Origin: Neodontobutis hainanensis
Lineage: Eukaryota; Chordata; Actinopteri; Gobiiformes; Odontobutidae
Length of the DNA stretch: 64,000 nt
Assembly: GCA_024349245.1 (NCBI GenBank)
Contig: JALDNG010000038.1
Coordinates: 5,244,001-5,308,000, forward strand
Direction: 5' to 3'
The notes below the pieces were generated by a model. That model was not told where the DNA came from, made no database searches, and saw nothing but the letters and a program-made list of their open reading frames with translations. Position numbers and translations under genes: made by a program. This document shows positions 61,051-64,000 of the stretch, one piece after another. Numbering within the stretch: the first letter of the stretch is position 1; the number at the start of each line of letters is the position of its first letter.

Positions 61051-64000
61051 TTTAGTAAAAAAGGGAAGTTTCAATAATCATTGCCCATTTGTTAATATGG
61101 AATAGTATAAATACATATAGGCTACACGTCTTATTTTTGTGTTGTTGAATGTTCTTACACAAAATAAATTAACACTGTACACTGAAAGAAGCACTGACAC
61201 CAAATAAGTGGCTCCTACAAAAGTGTGATGGCTGTTTCCTCTGAGTGTCTGCTCTGACAGCCAGCCTCTGTGACCTCAATTCACTTTCATTTACTTCGTT
61301 TGCAGCAGTGTTTTGTCGTGTCATTAGTATGTCACCAAAGGGGCTAATGAGACTGGTTAATATGCTCTGTCTGTAAAAAAATTAAAATGACAACGAAGCT
61401 TGTGGCAGTGCTCTGGAAAACACAAAAATGTCTTGCAGCTTTTTACACACATTTTCTTTTTAATTTACATAGTCATCATAAACATACAATCCCTTAAACT
61501 ACTGCTGAGATGCTTAACTTTCTAAATGCTTTTAATTTTACGTTTCACATAGGCCTTTAACGTAGCCAATGGGCCTGTTTAGTGTCCAAGTGTAGTCATA
61601 AAACTGTTCGTGATATGAATCTCTAACTAGACAGATGTCCATTATGTAAATCTTCACACAATGCATTTCTAAAGCAAAGCCTGTGGGTATGCAGAAAACA
61701 TTAAATCAAAGCAGAGGTTTTATTCTCTTTATTTATAAGCTGTTTAAAGCAGTTTATGTCCTATGGGGTATTTTCTTCAGCCACCAGCGTATATTACAGT
61801 TGAGTTTTATGTAAATAAATCCTAGTTGATGTTAAAGAGGATTTATTGATCAGAATCAATGGAGCCATGTAAATTTCTTTCATTCTAAGCAGTATTGCCG
61901 AGTGGCTTTGTTTATAATTTAATGTGAAGAATCTGGGGTCTGTATTTTTCTTTTTGTTTGTTTGTTTTTTAAGATTTATTGCTGAAAACTGTTGGATCAT
62001 GCTTTACATTCTGAACAGTGACTACCTGAAGTAAAGTCTACCGTATAATTATGCTGGAAGTGTAGCTGGTAAGACGCTGCATGTTGACAAATATCAGAGG
62101 CATCCTAGTATTGATGGGACACCTTTCGTGCGTTTTCCACTTTTATAATCAGGACTGCATTTTAAGTAGCTGTGCGAGTTGTAGAAGGTCATGTGTGTCT
62201 GAATCAATTGATTGCTCATCAGCCCCACACTGTTGTGATGATTTCCAGGTCCAGATGTGTCTCTTCAGGGCCCGACAGTGATGACAGAGAGGGCAACAGT
62301 CTCTTTCAAATGGAAATGCCTCATAAAAAAACAATAAAAAAAAAAAAAAAAAAAAAATTTAAGTCTAGCATTAGAACGGTAATAATAATAATATTTTCAA
62401 ATCACACAGAGACAAAACATGCCATAAACAGTAGGGGGCAGTAGAAGACTAAATATCATCCAGAATGACTTATTCTTAACCTTAACTGTTTACCTGCCCT
62501 TTTACAGCCAGCTTATTCTTCCATTTCCATTCACTTCTAAAACACATAAATCAATCCATGTGCCAGAATTAGGATTGTTTCATAAACTGCATTTTATAAA
62601 CTATTCTTACCTCTGGACCAACCATAATTATTTATTTTCATTGTTTTCAATTACCTGTAGATATTGGTTGGTTTAGTGCTTTGTTGGACACAGTGTAGTA
62701 TTGGTTGGTTTGGCTTTAAAAGTTCACAAGTTATGCTGTGACGAGGCTAAGTAAAAAATATTTCAGACTGAGAGCTTTAAAAAGTTGTCTTAATGCTCTT
62801 AATACGACTAAGACCAGTACAATATAAGAGGATATAAAAGCTAGGTTAATTTAACAAAAACATAATCATACATGTAAATAAAATGTGCATAATCTCCAGT
62901 TAATTTATTATTCATGGCTCTGAGCAGCTCTGATTCGGCTGAACTAGGCTGATTAGGATAAACATGAAAATTCAACTTAAAATCTGACTGTATCTAAAAC
63001 ACAACATAACTCTTTTGAAGATCTGTGTTGATAAGTACGAGCTTGAGTTTCTGCAGGAGGCTTCTCAACAAACTGAGTCAGCTCATACAAATATGAAAGA
63101 AAGTGTATCATCTCTTCTTCTTTTATGTATTTATGCAGACTAGATTGAAATGCAAAAGAAGAGCAGTGACTATGTGGTGAAGGACCATGACGTAGTGCAG
63201 CTCAGTGATGCATCATAAAGGCACCAGAGAGATTCATCTGTAAAATCACAAAATGCCATCACACTTTATTATCATGACAAAAACACACATTGAGAGTATT
63301 ATTCAAACAAAACAAAAATGGAATGACAGGATCGTCTATATTTTCTACAAGCAACCAAGTACCTTCAGGATATTTGTATTTACTGTCGTTGTGGAAAGAA
63401 TCTTGAATAATGGAAGGAGACAAAGCCATGTACCTGCAGATAATGAAATGATGCATTAACAAATAACTTAAATGTACTATTTAGTAAGGCCTGTGCATTC
63501 AAAATACATTTATTCAAATCCAATGTTTTCATCTTTATTTTTTTACTGTATGTTTATTTTAACAACTATACAGCTACACAGACTCTCACCAAGGACACAC
63601 AAAAACAAGTTAGTGATAAAAAGTCCCTGCGAGCTCTTGTCAGAAGCCACAGAACATTTCTCTGTGGCAGAAGTTAGGGGTATTGTTGGCTCTTATCTCA
63701 CAGCACCAGTGACGCTATATTGACTGGAGTCTGCATGTCCTCCTTATGCTACTCTCCTGCCCAGGGATGAGTGTTAGTGTGAGTCTCAAAAGAGTGAGCC
63801 TTGCAATTAACTTGAGCATACCCTGAAACTTCTAAAACAAAATCGAGAACACGCTATGATACTAATTTAAAATCTAATCACTTTTACTACCTGTTTTGTA
63901 AAACTCTCTTTTCTGACAGACATTTTAGTAAAATTGACCATTTTCTCTCTGAGTGATGCCGTGTTGACGGGAGAACGGTCTTGATTGTTGAAGGGGAGGC
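61051..64000. other. AT-rich stretch without a gene
   Basis: No exon of a recognised family was seen. There is a poly-A run of more than 20 bases near 62336-62357. Short overlapping frames show no domain. Confidence 0.4.

Overview
This window is vertebrate nuclear DNA, almost certainly from a ray-finned (teleost) fish. The evidence is two spliced genes with GT-AG introns, a eukaryotic tRNA-Cys, AT-rich intergenic DNA with CA and AAT microsatellites, and several dispersed repeats of kinds common in fish genomes: deleted Tc1-like transposons, a tRNA-derived SINE, and LINE fragments with decayed reverse transcriptase. No bacterial, viral or CRISPR content was seen.

Layout. From 1 to about 10.3 kb there is AT-rich DNA with a 740-bp GA-rich minisatellite (2558-3296), an internally deleted Tc1-like element (4968-5851) and a second, nested transposon complex (6619-7813). 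At 10.3-10.86 kb lies a CpG-rich segment with a perfect NRF1 palindrome, followed on the minus strand by a candidate first coding exon that encodes a signal peptide and ends at a good splice donor. If real, that gene runs leftward out of the window and the left 10 kb is its first intron. From 10.9 to 55.2 kb I find no convincing gene. This gene-poor tract holds MITEs, LINE remnants (one split by a second element), microsatellites, two unusual hairpins, a 21-bp degenerate tandem repeat and several blocks whose base composition and homeobox-like motifs suggest conserved non-coding (enhancer) elements.

Genes cluster at 55.2-60.8 kb. A housekeeping-type promoter (ZNF143-like and YY1-like motifs) sits at 55.2-55.4 kb without a clear protein. 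Then come pomp (proteasome maturation protein, minus strand, 6 coding exons, 141 aa reconstructed by joining exons), a tRNA-Cys(GCA) on the plus strand 262 bp from the pomp start, and a homologue of human C11orf65/MFI (minus strand, 6 coding exons plus a probable 5' UTR exon, 232 aa) with an RFX X-box-like site at its presumed promoter. From 60.8 kb to the end there is only AT-rich DNA and one Tc1-like terminal fragment.

The two protein genes serve different roles: proteasome assembly for pomp, and a poorly understood IQ-motif protein linked to mitochondrial fission for the C11orf65 homologue. Their adjacency is positional; I see no sign that they work together. I found no convincing undescribed biological system. 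The best leads are the unidentified signal-peptide exon at 10.3-10.45 kb, the unassigned promoter at 55.2-55.4 kb, the enhancer-like blocks and two hairpins.
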